Assembly: GCA_904846145.1 (NCBI GenBank)
Contig: CAJGZL010000001.1
Span: forward strand, 930,001 to 994,000
DNA: 64,000 nt
From: Psychrobacter immobilis
Lineage (GTDB): Bacteria; Pseudomonadota; Gammaproteobacteria; Pseudomonadales; Moraxellaceae
Direction of reading: 5' to 3'
Positions 39,231 through 48,558 of the stretch are shown piece by piece (positions within the stretch are counted from its first letter, which is position 1; each line of letters opens with the position of its first letter). A program made the position numbers and the translations under genes. The notes under the pieces are model-generated. The model ran no database searches, was not told the DNA's origin, and saw nothing but the letters and a program-made list of their open reading frames with translations.

Positions 39231-40193
39231 CTATTTCAGCTCTTTATCTAGATAAGTTAGTACTTGCGCGCGCACATCATTGACCCAGCGCAAAGGCTTC
39301 GCCATTGCACCAATGCTAGTGGCGTGGCTTGCGCCTTTGATCTCACCCGTCTCAACCGTTGCGCCAAAATCCTTTAGTGCTTGGGTCATCTTAATCGTGT
39401 TGGTTTCATAAACGATCTTGTCATTCTCTGCGGTTAATAGTAGATACGGCGGCTGAGCGCCCTTTAGCTGACGATCGGGCATCACCTCATCAGGCGTTGC
39501 ATCGCTAGGAAAAGCACTCGCACTATCGAACTTACGAAAATCATAGCTATAAGGCCCTGCGATACCGAGGACCGCACTGATATCACTAGGCTTAACCCCA
39601 TAAGGTGCCAAAAAGTCCGCATTGGATACGGCAGCTACCGCATTAAACGCACCTGCTGAATGACCAACGACTGCTAAACGCTCAGGATTGGCATGGAATT
39701 TTGTAGCATTCTCATAGCTCCAAGCGATAGCTTTGGCCGTATCTTCTACAAAATCAGGATAGACATACTCGGGCGCTTTACGATAGTTAACGACTGCTGT
39801 GACATAGCCTGCTTGGGCAAAGCTCTCCCCAACAAAAGCATAATCCTCTTTACTACCATTCTCCCATGAGCCACCGTAGACGAAAACTACCATCGGATAG
39901 CTATCAGTAATGGCGCTCTGTGCTTGCATGGCTTGTGCTAAGGGCTTGGGATAGTACATATCCAAGTTTTGTAACGGTGCGTCACCGTAGTCGATATCAC
40001 GACTGACACCGACACCGCCACTTGATGAGATACCATTGACAATGCCCAACGCTGATAGCGCTTGTGCTTGCTGAGTGACAAGAGCAATACTCCCTATCGC
40101 CATTAGGGTAGTTAGCCCTACCTTTGCCAGATTAACGATATGGGTTTTATCTACTCGCTCATTGACTGATGTCGGCTTGTTGGTATCTTTCAT
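39231..40193 (-). CDS. Secreted alpha/beta hydrolase (esterase/lipase-like)
   Basis: 320 residues. A long N-region is followed by a hydrophobic segment (LAKVGLTTLMAIGSIALVT) ending QQAQA, a likely signal peptide cleaved before LSALG. The hydrolase domain has the oxyanion element VYGGSWENGS, the nucleophile elbow GHSAGAF and later acid/His candidates in ENDKIV and GASHATS. The DIDYGDAPLQNLDMYYP start resembles the BD-FAE / carboxylesterase group. Substrate cannot be told from sequence. A single-gene unit on minus with its own terminator. Confidence 0.8.
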   Translation of the reverse strand: MKDTNKPTSVNERVDKTHIVNLAKVGLTTLMAIGSIALVTQQAQALSALGIVNGISSSGGVGVSRDIDYGDAPLQNLDMYYPKPLAQAMQAQSAITDSYPMVVFVYGGSWENGSKEDYAFVGESFAQAGYVTAVVNYRKAPEYVYPDFVEDTAKAIAWSYENATKFHANPERLAVVGHSAGAFNAVAAVSNADFLAPYGVKPSDISAVLGIAGPYSYDFRKFDSASAFPSDATPDEVMPDRQLKGAQPPYLLLTAENDKIVYETNTIKMTQALKDFGATVETGEIKGASHATSIGAMAKPLRWVNDVRAQVLTYLDKELK

Positions 40194-40446
40194 GTTTGAT
40201 ATCCCTTTTTATTAAATATGCGCGCAAATTTAGTTTTGACACTTTGTGCGTAGACCCTATTATCTTAGTCGCAACTTTGCTCACGGGCGTATTTTTACTG
40301 TTATCTCTATAAGGGTTATTGTGAAGATAACCTACCTATAGCGAGCACATTATAAAGATAAACAAGAATATCTATTTAGATCAGGGCGCATTCTCATCGA
40401 AAAGGTGTTGTTTTGATTGAGGACACGCCTCAGCACTAGAGGCTGC

Positions 40447-41265
40447 TTACGGTTGGTTTTTATACAGCTCAATATAAGGGCTAGATTCGCTTGGCGCAGC
40501 GGTCGTATCTCTTATGACGGGCGTTGGTGTGGTCGTTAGGCTATTGTTTGGTGCATTAGTAACTATACTAGTAGGAGCCGTGATTGCACCCGTCGTATTG
40601 TCTACATTGCGCTCAAACATAATGTCCTCGTCACCAATAGAGGTACCATTATCATTGACCAGTCTAGTGAGTAGTACCAGCTCAGTCACTCCAGCCGTAT
40701 CATTTGCCACGTCAATTACTAAGCTTTGTTGCGTAGGCGTCATGCGACCCATGACATAAACGACGCCGTTATTAGTAACTGTTTTGACTTGTGAGGATTT
40801 TATATTGTTATTTGTGAGCGCTTTGGCTATCAGCTTTGAATTAATATAATTATCTTGCACTGTAGAGCTATAGCCACGAGCGACGCCGACACTCAGCTCA
40901 TTATAGACATGGCGTACATCTGGCATTGAGCGGATCACTTGCTCCACTTGCGACTTTATCTCTTCGGTTGGCACTTCACCACTGAGTAGCACCTCACTAT
41001 AAAAGCTGTCGATACTCATACGGCTGGTCTCTTGTAGGTTTTGCTTTAGTGCGTAGGCGTTAATCTTTGCGGTATGCTCAATACTACGATCCAGCAGGCG
41101 CTGGGGAATCGTACGCTCAGTCACTGGTACGCCATAAGTACCTTGTGTGCTATTGGTCAGATAGTTAGTGGTACAGCCCGTGCTAATGACAGCGGTCAGG
41201 GCAATAGCGCTCGCCATAGTACAACGCAGCCATAGTGGACTATTAACAGTATGCATCCTTATCAT
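40447..41265 (-). CDS. Two-BON-domain outer-membrane lipoprotein (DolP/YraP-like)
   Basis: 272 residues. The lipobox ISTGC gives a lipoprotein with mature N-terminal Cys near residue 31. Two BON domains follow (about 65-135 and 140-210), the second with VKTVTNNGVVYVMGRMT. The C-terminal 55 residues are Thr/Pro-rich and disordered. E. coli DolP (YraP) has the same plan, supports outer-membrane integrity, and also lies near yraN and rsmI. Start chosen at the first ATG because GAGG lies about 7 bases upstream; a second ATG is 3 codons in. Confidence 0.85.
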   Translation of the reverse strand: MIRMHTVNSPLWLRCTMASAIALTAVISTGCTTNYLTNSTQGTYGVPVTERTIPQRLLDRSIEHTAKINAYALKQNLQETSRMSIDSFYSEVLLSGEVPTEEIKSQVEQVIRSMPDVRHVYNELSVGVARGYSSTVQDNYINSKLIAKALTNNNIKSSQVKTVTNNGVVYVMGRMTPTQQSLVIDVANDTAGVTELVLLTRLVNDNGTSIGDEDIMFERNVDNTTGAITAPTSIVTNAPNNSLTTTPTPVIRDTTAAPSESSPYIELYKNQP

Positions 41266-41450
41266 CTCTTGCCTCGCAAATACGAAATATTGAACTTAGT
41301 AAGTTATAGGAAAAATAACATTTGAAAAGTAACTTTTAAAAGGTAACTTTAGTTTTTATAGCTGGCTTTATAATTTATAGATAGATTTATAATAAGTCAC
41401 CCAAAATTTTATGGCCGGTTATTATGAGCAGTTATAGCGAAAACACAACT

Positions 41451-42116
41451 TTACCAAGCTTGCGCCACAAAAGCACCCTTTAACCACTCAGGTTGATAGC
41501 TGGGTTTTGTCATACTAGGTTTTATCGCATTAGATTTTATCAAACGGCTACTAGCAGACTCTGACTTATCCTTTTCAAGTTTAGCTTTTGCAATATCTGC
41601 TTTATTTATATCGAACTTATTTATATTATAAGCAACCACATCAAATCGACAGTCATAATCGGCATATTCAGGATGCTGCTGCAAAAAATATTGAGCCGCT
41701 TTGATAATTTTGCGCTGCTTAGTACTAGTAACGCTCAGGGCAGCATCGCCAAAACTTGAGCGCTGGCGCTGTCTGACCTCAACGAATACTAGCGTCGACC
41801 ATGCGACGCCTACCTCTATCATCACCAAATCCAGCTCACCTACTTTTGGCTGCTGCCAGTTTTTGGCAATCAGTTGCAAACCTTGCTGCTGTAGATAGTC
41901 GCAGGCGAGCTGCTCAAAATAACTGCCTTGACGCTGAGTTGGTGAAGTGGCTATTAAAGGGCTTCGAGGTTTATGACTTTTACTTTTATTAACATGAGCC
42001 ACATTCGTCTTGGTAGTGCTTGAGTTAGTTTCAGTATTTATATCAACCCTATTAGCCGAATGTTCAGAGTCCGTTAGGTATATAAGGTTATGATTAGCTT
42101 TATCATTATTAGTCAT
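41451..42116 (-). CDS. yraN: UPF0102 (YraN) family putative endonuclease
   Basis: 221 residues, far longer than the usual 115-130. The core (about 63-165) has GSYFEQLACDYLQQQGL, then the nuclease-like signature GELDLVMIE ... LVFVEVRQR (GxxD-(E)-hExK-like) and STKQRKIIKAAQYFL. The first 62 residues (Asn/Ser/Thr-rich) and the last 45 (Lys-rich) are low-complexity additions. No good ribosome binding site decides between the ATG at 42116 and a later start, so the N-terminal extension may be overcalled. Function unknown; proposed Holliday-junction-resolvase-like fold. Divergent from rsmI. Confidence 0.85.
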   Translation of the reverse strand: MTNNDKANHNLIYLTDSEHSANRVDINTETNSSTTKTNVAHVNKSKSHKPRSPLIATSPTQRQGSYFEQLACDYLQQQGLQLIAKNWQQPKVGELDLVMIEVGVAWSTLVFVEVRQRQRSSFGDAALSVTSTKQRKIIKAAQYFLQQHPEYADYDCRFDVVAYNINKFDINKADIAKAKLEKDKSESASSRLIKSNAIKPSMTKPSYQPEWLKGAFVAQAW

Positions 42117-42274
42117 AACCTAAATCCACTGTCGGTGATGCGAAAGCTATATAGCTAAGCCGTTTAGCTAATCCATAAACTTTAGCGGCTATTGCATTTG
42201 TAATTATCATAGCACAACATGGTAAACTAACCGCTTTTGTGTCTCTCTATTTTAACCAACGCTTAAGAGGTCTT

Positions 42275-43255
42275 ATGTCCACCCCAACCAAAATGCCCGC
42301 TTGTCTATATATCGTGGCGACTCCGATTGGTAATCTTGGCGATATGACCACGCGCGCGATAGAGACGCTCAAGCAAGTCGCTATTATCGCTTGTGAAGAT
42401 ACGCGTACCTCAGGGCGACTGCTTGCGCATTTTGGGATCGATACTAAGTCAAGTAAAGACGCTGATTTTAGCACTGATAGCATTGTTAGCCCTGATAGTG
42501 AGGCTAAAACCCATAGCGAGCTTGCAGCTGATGCAGTGCTAAATAATGAGACACCCAAAAAAGGTCATAATAAGTTATGGGCCTATCATGAGCATAATAG
42601 CGCGATCCAAACACCCAAAATAATTGAGATGATTCAACAAGGCTATTCGGTAGCTCTTATTAGTGATGCGGGCACGCCTTTGGTCAGTGATCCAGGGTTC
42701 CAGCTCGTACAAGCCGCTCATGCAGCAGGGGTTACGGTATCGCCGATAGTCGGCGCGTCAGCGGCTATTGCAGCGCTATCAGTAGCAGGCCTACCCTCTG
42801 ATCGCTTTAGCTTTATTGGCTTTTTGCCTGCTAAGACTCATGGTCGCCAAAAGCAACTTACCGCTCTAAAAAGCGCAGCTGAGACCCTCATCTTTTATGA
42901 AGCGCCGCATCGTATTATTGCCAGTCTTGAGGATATGGCAGCGGTATTCGGTGGTGAGCGCCAAGCAACCTTTTGTCGCGAGCTAACTAAGACCTTTGAG
43001 ACCGTGCATAAGAGCACGCTTAGCGACTTAATTGAGTTTGTCAAAGCGGATGACAATCAGCAACGTGGCGAGATGGTGATCGTGGTGGCGGGCTATACTA
43101 TCGTGCAAGATGAAGATGATCTAAGCGCCCACGATGAGCTGCTTAAGCGGCTGTTAGATGACTTATCCGTTAAAAAAGCGGCCGCCCTAGCCGCTGATAT
43201 TACTGGGGTAAAAAAGAATGCGCTTTATCAGCGTTTATTAGCCCTACAAGAGTAA
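42275..43255 (+). CDS. rsmI: 16S rRNA (cytidine(1402)-2'-O)-methyltransferase
   Basis: 326 residues from the ATG at 42275 with AAGAGG 4 bases upstream; a GTG 12 codons earlier lacks a site. Family motifs: LYIVATPIGNLGDMTTRA, CEDTRTSGRLLAHFGI, LISDAGTPLVSDPGF and GFLPAKTHGRQKQL. It methylates C1402 in the P site. After HFGI there is a Ser/Asp/Glu-rich insertion of about 35 residues (roughly 62-97) before WAYHEHN, absent from E. coli RsmI. Divergent from yraN, as in related genomes. Confidence 0.96.
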   Translation: MSTPTKMPACLYIVATPIGNLGDMTTRAIETLKQVAIIACEDTRTSGRLLAHFGIDTKSSKDADFSTDSIVSPDSEAKTHSELAADAVLNNETPKKGHNKLWAYHEHNSAIQTPKIIEMIQQGYSVALISDAGTPLVSDPGFQLVQAAHAAGVTVSPIVGASAAIAALSVAGLPSDRFSFIGFLPAKTHGRQKQLTALKSAAETLIFYEAPHRIIASLEDMAAVFGGERQATFCRELTKTFETVHKSTLSDLIEFVKADDNQQRGEMVIVVAGYTIVQDEDDLSAHDELLKRLLDDLSVKKAAALAADITGVKKNALYQRLLALQE

Positions 43256-43347
43256 AAGACCTTATAGTTATTAGCAGTAGCAGTAATGAACCGAATTGAA
43301 TAATTTTTAGAGCTTTCATTTTAATATTTTAGTCAAGGGAATAAGTT

Positions 43348-44367
43348 ATGTACGATGTAATGGCGATAGGTAATGCGCTGGTTGATCACGAGTATGTGTT
43401 ATCAGATGCCGCCTTAGAAGATACGGGCTTAACCAAAGGTAATATGACTTTGGCAGAGCTTGGCGAGCAGCAAGAATTATTAGCCTTTTTGGCACTGGCC
43501 GAGATTAAATCTGCCAAACAAGCAGGCGGTGGCTCAGCGGCTAATACCATGTTTGCCTATGCCAGCTTAGGTGGCAAACCATTCTATGCTTGCCGTGTGG
43601 GCGATGATAAGCCTGGGCAATTTTATTTGCAGGACTTGCATCAGGCAGGGGTTGCCACCTCGGATAAGTCAATCCATGCTGGCGGTGTGACGGGCACTTG
43701 CGTCGTCGCCATCACTGATGATGGTGAGCGCACGATGCAGACTTATCTTGGCACCTCAAGTGAGATCACCGCTGATAATGTCGATTTCGATGCATTAACA
43801 GAGGCTAATTGGCTATATATCGAGGGGTATCTAGGCATGTCTGCAAGCATTCAACCTGCAATGGCGCAATTGCAACAGCAAGCGGCAGCTAATGACGCCA
43901 AAATCGCGGTAAGCTTTGCTGATCCTGCCGTAGTCAGGTTTGCCAAAGACGGCCTACTTAATATGCTTGGCAATAAGGTTGAGGTGATATTCTGCAATAG
44001 TGAAGAGGCGCGCCTATTTACTGGTGAAGAGCCGATCAAGTCCACAGCGCAAGCTTTACTTGATCATTGCCGAATAGCCGTCGTCACTGATGGGGCAAAC
44101 GGTGCTGTGATTGCGCAAAAATCTGACACTGACGCCCAGGTTAGCTTCTATGAAGTGGCTACGCCTAAGGTCACTGATGTCATCGATACTAATGGCGCAG
44201 GTGATAACTATGCTGGGGCTTTTTTATATGCTTTGGCACAGGGCTATAGCTTGCCTGAATGTGGTCGTCTTGCCTCTGAGGTCGCAGCCCAAATTATTCA
44301 GCAGTTCGGTCCACGCTTAGAGTCGCAAGACTATAAAGATATCGCTCATCGTGTGTTATCGGTTTAG
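43348..44367 (+). CDS. PfkB-family carbohydrate/adenosine kinase
   Basis: 339 residues. The N-terminal MYDVMAIGNALVDHEY and AGGSAANTMFAYASLGG are the substrate-binding signature of the PfkB/ribokinase fold. DTNGAGDNYAGAFLYAL is the second signature with the catalytic Asp. The close family are adenosine-kinase-like sugar kinases; substrate (adenosine, ribose or other) is uncertain. Ribosome binding site AAGGGAATAAGTT precedes the ATG. It is followed by a terminator shared with the convergent sulfhydrylase gene. Confidence 0.85.
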   Translation: MYDVMAIGNALVDHEYVLSDAALEDTGLTKGNMTLAELGEQQELLAFLALAEIKSAKQAGGGSAANTMFAYASLGGKPFYACRVGDDKPGQFYLQDLHQAGVATSDKSIHAGGVTGTCVVAITDDGERTMQTYLGTSSEITADNVDFDALTEANWLYIEGYLGMSASIQPAMAQLQQQAAANDAKIAVSFADPAVVRFAKDGLLNMLGNKVEVIFCNSEEARLFTGEEPIKSTAQALLDHCRIAVVTDGANGAVIAQKSDTDAQVSFYEVATPKVTDVIDTNGAGDNYAGAFLYALAQGYSLPECGRLASEVAAQIIQQFGPRLESQDYKDIAHRVLSV

Positions 44368-44401
44368 ATAAAACGCTATCAACTGTCTATAAGCTATAAG
44401 C

Positions 44402-44441
44402 AAAAAGCCCTTATCACTGTATTTAGCGATAGGGGGGTTTT
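44402..44441. terminator. Bidirectional terminator between PfkB kinase and sulfhydrylase genes
   Basis: AAAAAGCCCTTATC ... GATAGGGGGGTTTT. A-rich left flank and T-rich right flank suit both directions. Confidence 0.7.
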
Positions 44442-44475
44442 GTTGAGTTCATCCGTTATTTTATAAGCTTATTGG

Positions 44476-45798
44476 TTAAGCAGAAGCTAGCGCTTGTGCC
44501 AAATCTGCTTTTATATCATCAATATGTTCAATACCTATCGATAAGCGCACCATATCTTCGCTAACCCCAGCTTGCTCAAGCTCTTGTCCATTGAGCTGAC
44601 GATGAGTGGTAGAAGCTGGATGACAAGCCAAAGATTTGGCGTCGCCGATGTTGACCAGACGAGTGATCAGCTGCAAAGCATCAATAAAGCATGCCCCTGC
44701 CTCGCTGCCGCCTACTACTCCGAAAGTAAGAATGGATGAAGGCGTGCCGTTCATATACTTTTGTGCCAATGCGTGCTCAGGATGATCGGGTAAGCCTGCA
44801 TATTTGACCCATGCCACCTTGTCATGCCCTTGTAGATATTCTGCAACGGCTTGTGCATTCTGAACATGACGCTCCATACGCAGACTCAAGGTTTCTATCC
44901 CTTGCAAAATACCAAAGGCATTGAGCGGACTGAGTGCGGCTCCCGTATTACGCAGTGGTGCGACCCGAGCACGAGCGATAAAGGCAGCGGCCCCGACGTC
45001 TTTGACAAAGTTGACACCATGGTAGCTGGCATCAGGCGTATTGAGCAGCGGGAAACGCTCAGGATGATCGCCCCAAGGGAAAGTACCGCTATCGACGATA
45101 GCACCGCCAATTGAAGTCCCTGTACCGCTCATATATTTGGTCAATGAATGGACAACGATATCCGCGCCATATTCAAACGGGCGACAAAGTGCAGGAGTCG
45201 CCACGGTATTGTCAATGACGACAGGTACACCATACTCATGAGCGATGTCACTGAGCGCTTGAATATCAACGATATTGCCGAGCGGATTACCGATACTCTC
45301 AGCAAATACCATCTTAGTTTTGTCATCGATCAAATCACGAATAGCTTCAGGATTTTTATGATCAAAAAATCGTACTTCTACTCCTTGACGCGGTAAGGTA
45401 TGCGCAAAAAAGTTATACGTTCCACCATACAATGTCGATACCGCAACGATATTATCACCCATCTCACAGATAGTCTGCACGGCATAAGTAATAGCCGCCA
45501 TTCCAGAGGCAACAGCTAGGCCACCTATACCGCCTTCTAATGCGGCTACTCGTTCTTCAAGCACTGCATTAGTCGGGTTCATAATACGCGTATAGATATT
45601 GCCTGCCACTTTTAGATCAAATAGATCTGCGCCATGTTGAGTATTATCAAACGCATAAGAGCTAGTATGATAAATAGGTACAGCGACCGCTTTGGTGGTT
45701 GGCTCGACGCTATAGCCGGCATGAATCGCTAAAGTTTCTAAGCGCTGCTTGTGCTCTGACTGATTGGCCGCTTGCTCATTTGAGTTTTGGTCACTCAT
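44476..45798 (-). CDS. metY: O-acetylhomoserine sulfhydrylase (Cys/Met metabolism PLP enzyme)
   Basis: 440 residues. N-terminal RLETLAIHAGYSVEPTTKAV and PIYHTSSYAFDN are typical of O-acetylhomoserine aminocarboxypropyltransferases. NIYTRIMNPTNAVLEERVAALEGG is the family signature region, and the PLP lysine lies in VVHSLTKYMSGTG. Length near 430-440 distinguishes it from the 390-residue cystathionine synthases. It makes homocysteine from O-acetylhomoserine and sulfide. Single gene on minus with a terminator on its 3' side. Confidence 0.93.
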   Translation of the reverse strand: MSDQNSNEQAANQSEHKQRLETLAIHAGYSVEPTTKAVAVPIYHTSSYAFDNTQHGADLFDLKVAGNIYTRIMNPTNAVLEERVAALEGGIGGLAVASGMAAITYAVQTICEMGDNIVAVSTLYGGTYNFFAHTLPRQGVEVRFFDHKNPEAIRDLIDDKTKMVFAESIGNPLGNIVDIQALSDIAHEYGVPVVIDNTVATPALCRPFEYGADIVVHSLTKYMSGTGTSIGGAIVDSGTFPWGDHPERFPLLNTPDASYHGVNFVKDVGAAAFIARARVAPLRNTGAALSPLNAFGILQGIETLSLRMERHVQNAQAVAEYLQGHDKVAWVKYAGLPDHPEHALAQKYMNGTPSSILTFGVVGGSEAGACFIDALQLITRLVNIGDAKSLACHPASTTHRQLNGQELEQAGVSEDMVRLSIGIEHIDDIKADLAQALASA

Positions 45799-45892
45799 AC
45801 ATCACTCCTTGTTAAGTATTAAAATTAGGTATAAAGATAGATATTAGGATAATAAAAACGGTTGATAAAAACTATTAATAAAACAGATGCCA

Positions 45893-45923
45893 TAAAAAAG
45901 CTAGGTCAATAGTAACCTAGCTT
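45893..45923 (-). terminator. Terminator after nfuA
   Basis: On minus AAGCTAGGT, 8-base loop, ACCTAGCTT followed by a run of T. Perfect 9-pair stem about 110 bases past the nfuA stop. Confidence 0.85.
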
Positions 45924-46036
45924 CGTTATGAATAAAATAGCCATTTTTCATTCGATTAATTAATTTTAAGAATAAACGACTTTTTGAGAACTTCGGAAAT
46001 TCTAACAATTCTACTGGGCCATTTATTTATAGCTGT

Positions 46037-46729
46037 TTATTTATAATAAGCATTTTCGGTGCTGCTATGGTCCGTATCATCAACCACTTGGGTTAGCTCA
46101 GGAATTTGCTGCTTTAGCTGAACTTCAACCCCTTGACGCAAAGTCATATCGACCGCTGAGCAGCCTTGACAGCCACCACCGAATTTTAAGACAGCGGTCA
46201 GGCCAATACCTTCCTCTTCAATGAGCTCAAGCAATTGTACATCACCACCATGTGCAGCAAGGCCGGGGTTAATCTCTGACTGCAATACGTAGTTAATACG
46301 CTCTTCAATACTAGCATCAGCGCCCACTTTTGGCACTTTTGAATTTGGCGCACGGAAGGTCAGCTGACCACCGAAACGGTCTTTATTATAGTCAATTACT
46401 GCATCTTCTAAATAAGGCACAGAAGCGGCTTCGATAAAGGCAGCGAAATTGTCATAGCTGAATTTTAGATCAGCGCTGTCCTCTTCACCTGGCTGATTGT
46501 ACGCCATACAGCACTCGGCACGCGGTGTCCCTGGATGCTCAACGAAGATACGCACACCAATGCCGTCCGTATCTTGCTTAGATAACAAATCTGCTAAATA
46601 GCCTTGCGCGGACTCCGTAATAGTAATATTACTCTTAGTCTCAAGCTGCTCAGTATCTAATGCTGATTCATACTCTGAAGCGTCTGCAAGCTCTGTAGGG
46701 GCAGCGCTGGTTGGATTATTTTCGCTCAT
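46037..46729 (-). CDS. nfuA: Fe/S biogenesis protein NfuA
   Basis: 230 residues. After a variable acidic start of 35 residues there is a degenerate A-type scaffold domain ([38 protein letters not shown]). The C-terminal Nfu domain has [17 protein letters not shown] and the cluster-binding CQGC motif ([18 protein letters not shown]). NfuA carries [4Fe-4S] clusters to targets under stress. A further 13 residues follow the usual C-terminus. The gene stands alone with its own terminator. Confidence 0.96.
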   Translation of the reverse strand: MSENNPTSAAPTELADASEYESALDTEQLETKSNITITESAQGYLADLLSKQDTDGIGVRIFVEHPGTPRAECCMAYNQPGEEDSADLKFSYDNFAAFIEAASVPYLEDAVIDYNKDRFGGQLTFRAPNSKVPKVGADASIEERINYVLQSEINPGLAAHGGDVQLLELIEEEGIGLTAVLKFGGGCQGCSAVDMTLRQGVEVQLKQQIPELTQVVDDTDHSSTENAYYK

Positions 46730-47008
46730 AATTACTCCTGATTCATTACTTAGTCATTGTTCTGTAAGATAAGATAGTTACGTTCAAAATGTCTTTTTAA
46801 TAGCATATATTAGGGTCTGTTTGATCTTTTGATCATAGCAATAACAGTGACTATTTTTAACCTTATCTGCGGCAAAAAAGAACACTGTCCACTACTAGCA
46901 TAGCTCTCGTCTTACGGACGAACAAAGCAGTGCTTTACTTATTCCGTCCTCAGCGCAGTTATGAAGGCGATGCGCTTAATTATCAAGTATTCTTTAAATT
47001 GAGTATCG

Positions 47009-47272
47009 CTAATATTTAAAACGTTTGCGAATAACTAACGCTGCTAGTGCGGGCACACCAAACACGGCTAAAAAGAAGGGTATCTCTTCTAACACAGTAT
47101 AACCTGAGCTGATGACACCAATACTGAGATTAATAGCCGCCACAATAAACCACAATCCTATAAACATAACAGCGATGCGACTTGCTCCATGATCACCTTT
47201 GAATAGACGCGCGATAAAGCAAAATGTGGCTAGCAGCACTAGTCCTGCCACAATTAAAATAATAGTGCGCAT
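47009..47272 (-). CDS. Small membrane protein of unknown function
   Basis: 87 residues with three predicted membrane helices (about 3-22, 33-54 and 62-80) and a positively charged end KRFKY. It was not recognised. Ribosome binding bases (AGAGAGCT) precede the ATG. Codon use looks like the surrounding genes. Divergent from the alpha/beta hydrolase at 47436. A conserved small inner-membrane protein is likely, but it could not be matched to a family here. Confidence 0.6.
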   Translation of the reverse strand: MRTIILIVAGLVLLATFCFIARLFKGDHGASRIAVMFIGLWFIVAAINLSIGVISSGYTVLEEIPFFLAVFGVPALAALVIRKRFKY

Positions 47273-47435
47273 AGTAGCTCTCTGTAAAAAGTAGATAGAT
47301 AAAGTTTTAGACTAATTATAAAATAGTGATGGCTGAGATAACTATGACCCATTCGCTGGCCTTTGGCAAACCTGTTTTTGCCTCTTATATACTTGTAATC
47401 AGCAAATAGTTAGCTAATTAAAATGAGTCAAATTT

Positions 47436-48371
47436 ATGATAACCCAAAGCTTACATCGAGTTACAACTTCAGACGGTGAGCAAATCGCGCTTTGGCAAGT
47501 TAGCGATGATCCTGTCGAGCAACAATATTTTGCTGATAAAACTAAAATCAAAGCGCAAAATATACTCATGATTCATGGTACGTTTTCAGACAAAAGAGTC
47601 AACTTAGGTATGGCTGGCTACTTAGCCAAGCTTGGTCATAGGTGCTACATTATGGAGTGGCGCGGCCATGGCGACAGCTCAATTCCCTCCGATAAATTCA
47701 ACTTTGAGACCATCGCCTTTTATGACATTGCAGCGACTTTTCAGTATTTATTCGACGAATTAAAGGTAGACAATCTACATGCAGTGACCCATAGCGGTGG
47801 CGGTATTTGCTTGACGATGTTTTTGACGCAAAACCAGCATTATATCGCTAAAATAAACAGTATCACGATGGTCGCTTGCCAAGCTTATGGCGCAGTGCTC
47901 AACACTCAAAGCTACGCTAAAATAACCTTGCTAAAAACTATGACTCGCCTGCTGGGATATGTTCCTGCTAAAAGGTTTAAACTAGGTCCAATCAATGAGA
48001 GCTACCATACGATGAGTCAGTGGTATAACTGGAATCTAGGTAAACACTTCCAAAGTAGCTTAGCTAAGCATGATAGCGATCATCAAGAAAGCAGCGTGGA
48101 TGAGACCTTCGATTATCGTCAGCTGATGCCGTCTATTACTATTCCTATTTATGCTATCAGCGCCAAAGGTGATCATTTTATCGCGCCACCGAGTGGCTGC
48201 CAGTTATTCCTAAATGACTTTAATAATTCTACTAATGTCTTTTGTGAATTTGCTATCAAAAATGGTCACTTAGAAGATTATAACCATAGTCGCATCATAC
48301 TCAGCAGTAACGCTGCCAAAGAAGTTTGGTCGACGATTGCCGCTTGGGTTAATAGGCATACTAAAGTCTAG
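47436..48371 (+). CDS. Alpha/beta hydrolase of unknown substrate
   Basis: 311 residues, no signal peptide. The hydrolase core has MIHGTFSDKR (oxyanion loop), YIMEWRGHGDSS, and a nucleophile elbow HAVTHSGGGICL (G-x-S-x-G variant T-H-S-G-G). Acid and His candidates lie in AISAKGDHFIAPP and NGHLEDYNHSR. It resembles lysophospholipase-like hydrolases of the PHA depolymerase/AB_hydrolase_1 type, but the substrate is unknown. It precedes the NAD salvage genes on the same strand, 187 bases away. Confidence 0.75.
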   Translation: MITQSLHRVTTSDGEQIALWQVSDDPVEQQYFADKTKIKAQNILMIHGTFSDKRVNLGMAGYLAKLGHRCYIMEWRGHGDSSIPSDKFNFETIAFYDIAATFQYLFDELKVDNLHAVTHSGGGICLTMFLTQNQHYIAKINSITMVACQAYGAVLNTQSYAKITLLKTMTRLLGYVPAKRFKLGPINESYHTMSQWYNWNLGKHFQSSLAKHDSDHQESSVDETFDYRQLMPSITIPIYAISAKGDHFIAPPSGCQLFLNDFNNSTNVFCEFAIKNGHLEDYNHSRIILSSNAAKEVWSTIAAWVNRHTKV

Positions 48372-48558
48372 TCTGAACAGGAAATATACGTTATTCTTTG
48401 TGATAAAAGGTGTAAACCCAATCGCTACTAATCATACCTACGCAAAACATCTTTACACTTGCCAGCTCTTCATAAGCTGTGTCAGTATTAGCGTCATTGA
48501 ATTAACATCAAAAATAATTCTGAATACTTGATAGCTATTCTGTAGGGAGTTGACGTTT

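Noticed and set aside
47009-47272. Treating the 87-residue frame as spurious
   Set aside because: Three well-formed membrane helices, a plausible ribosome binding site and a gene-like position support a real gene, so it was kept at moderate confidence.
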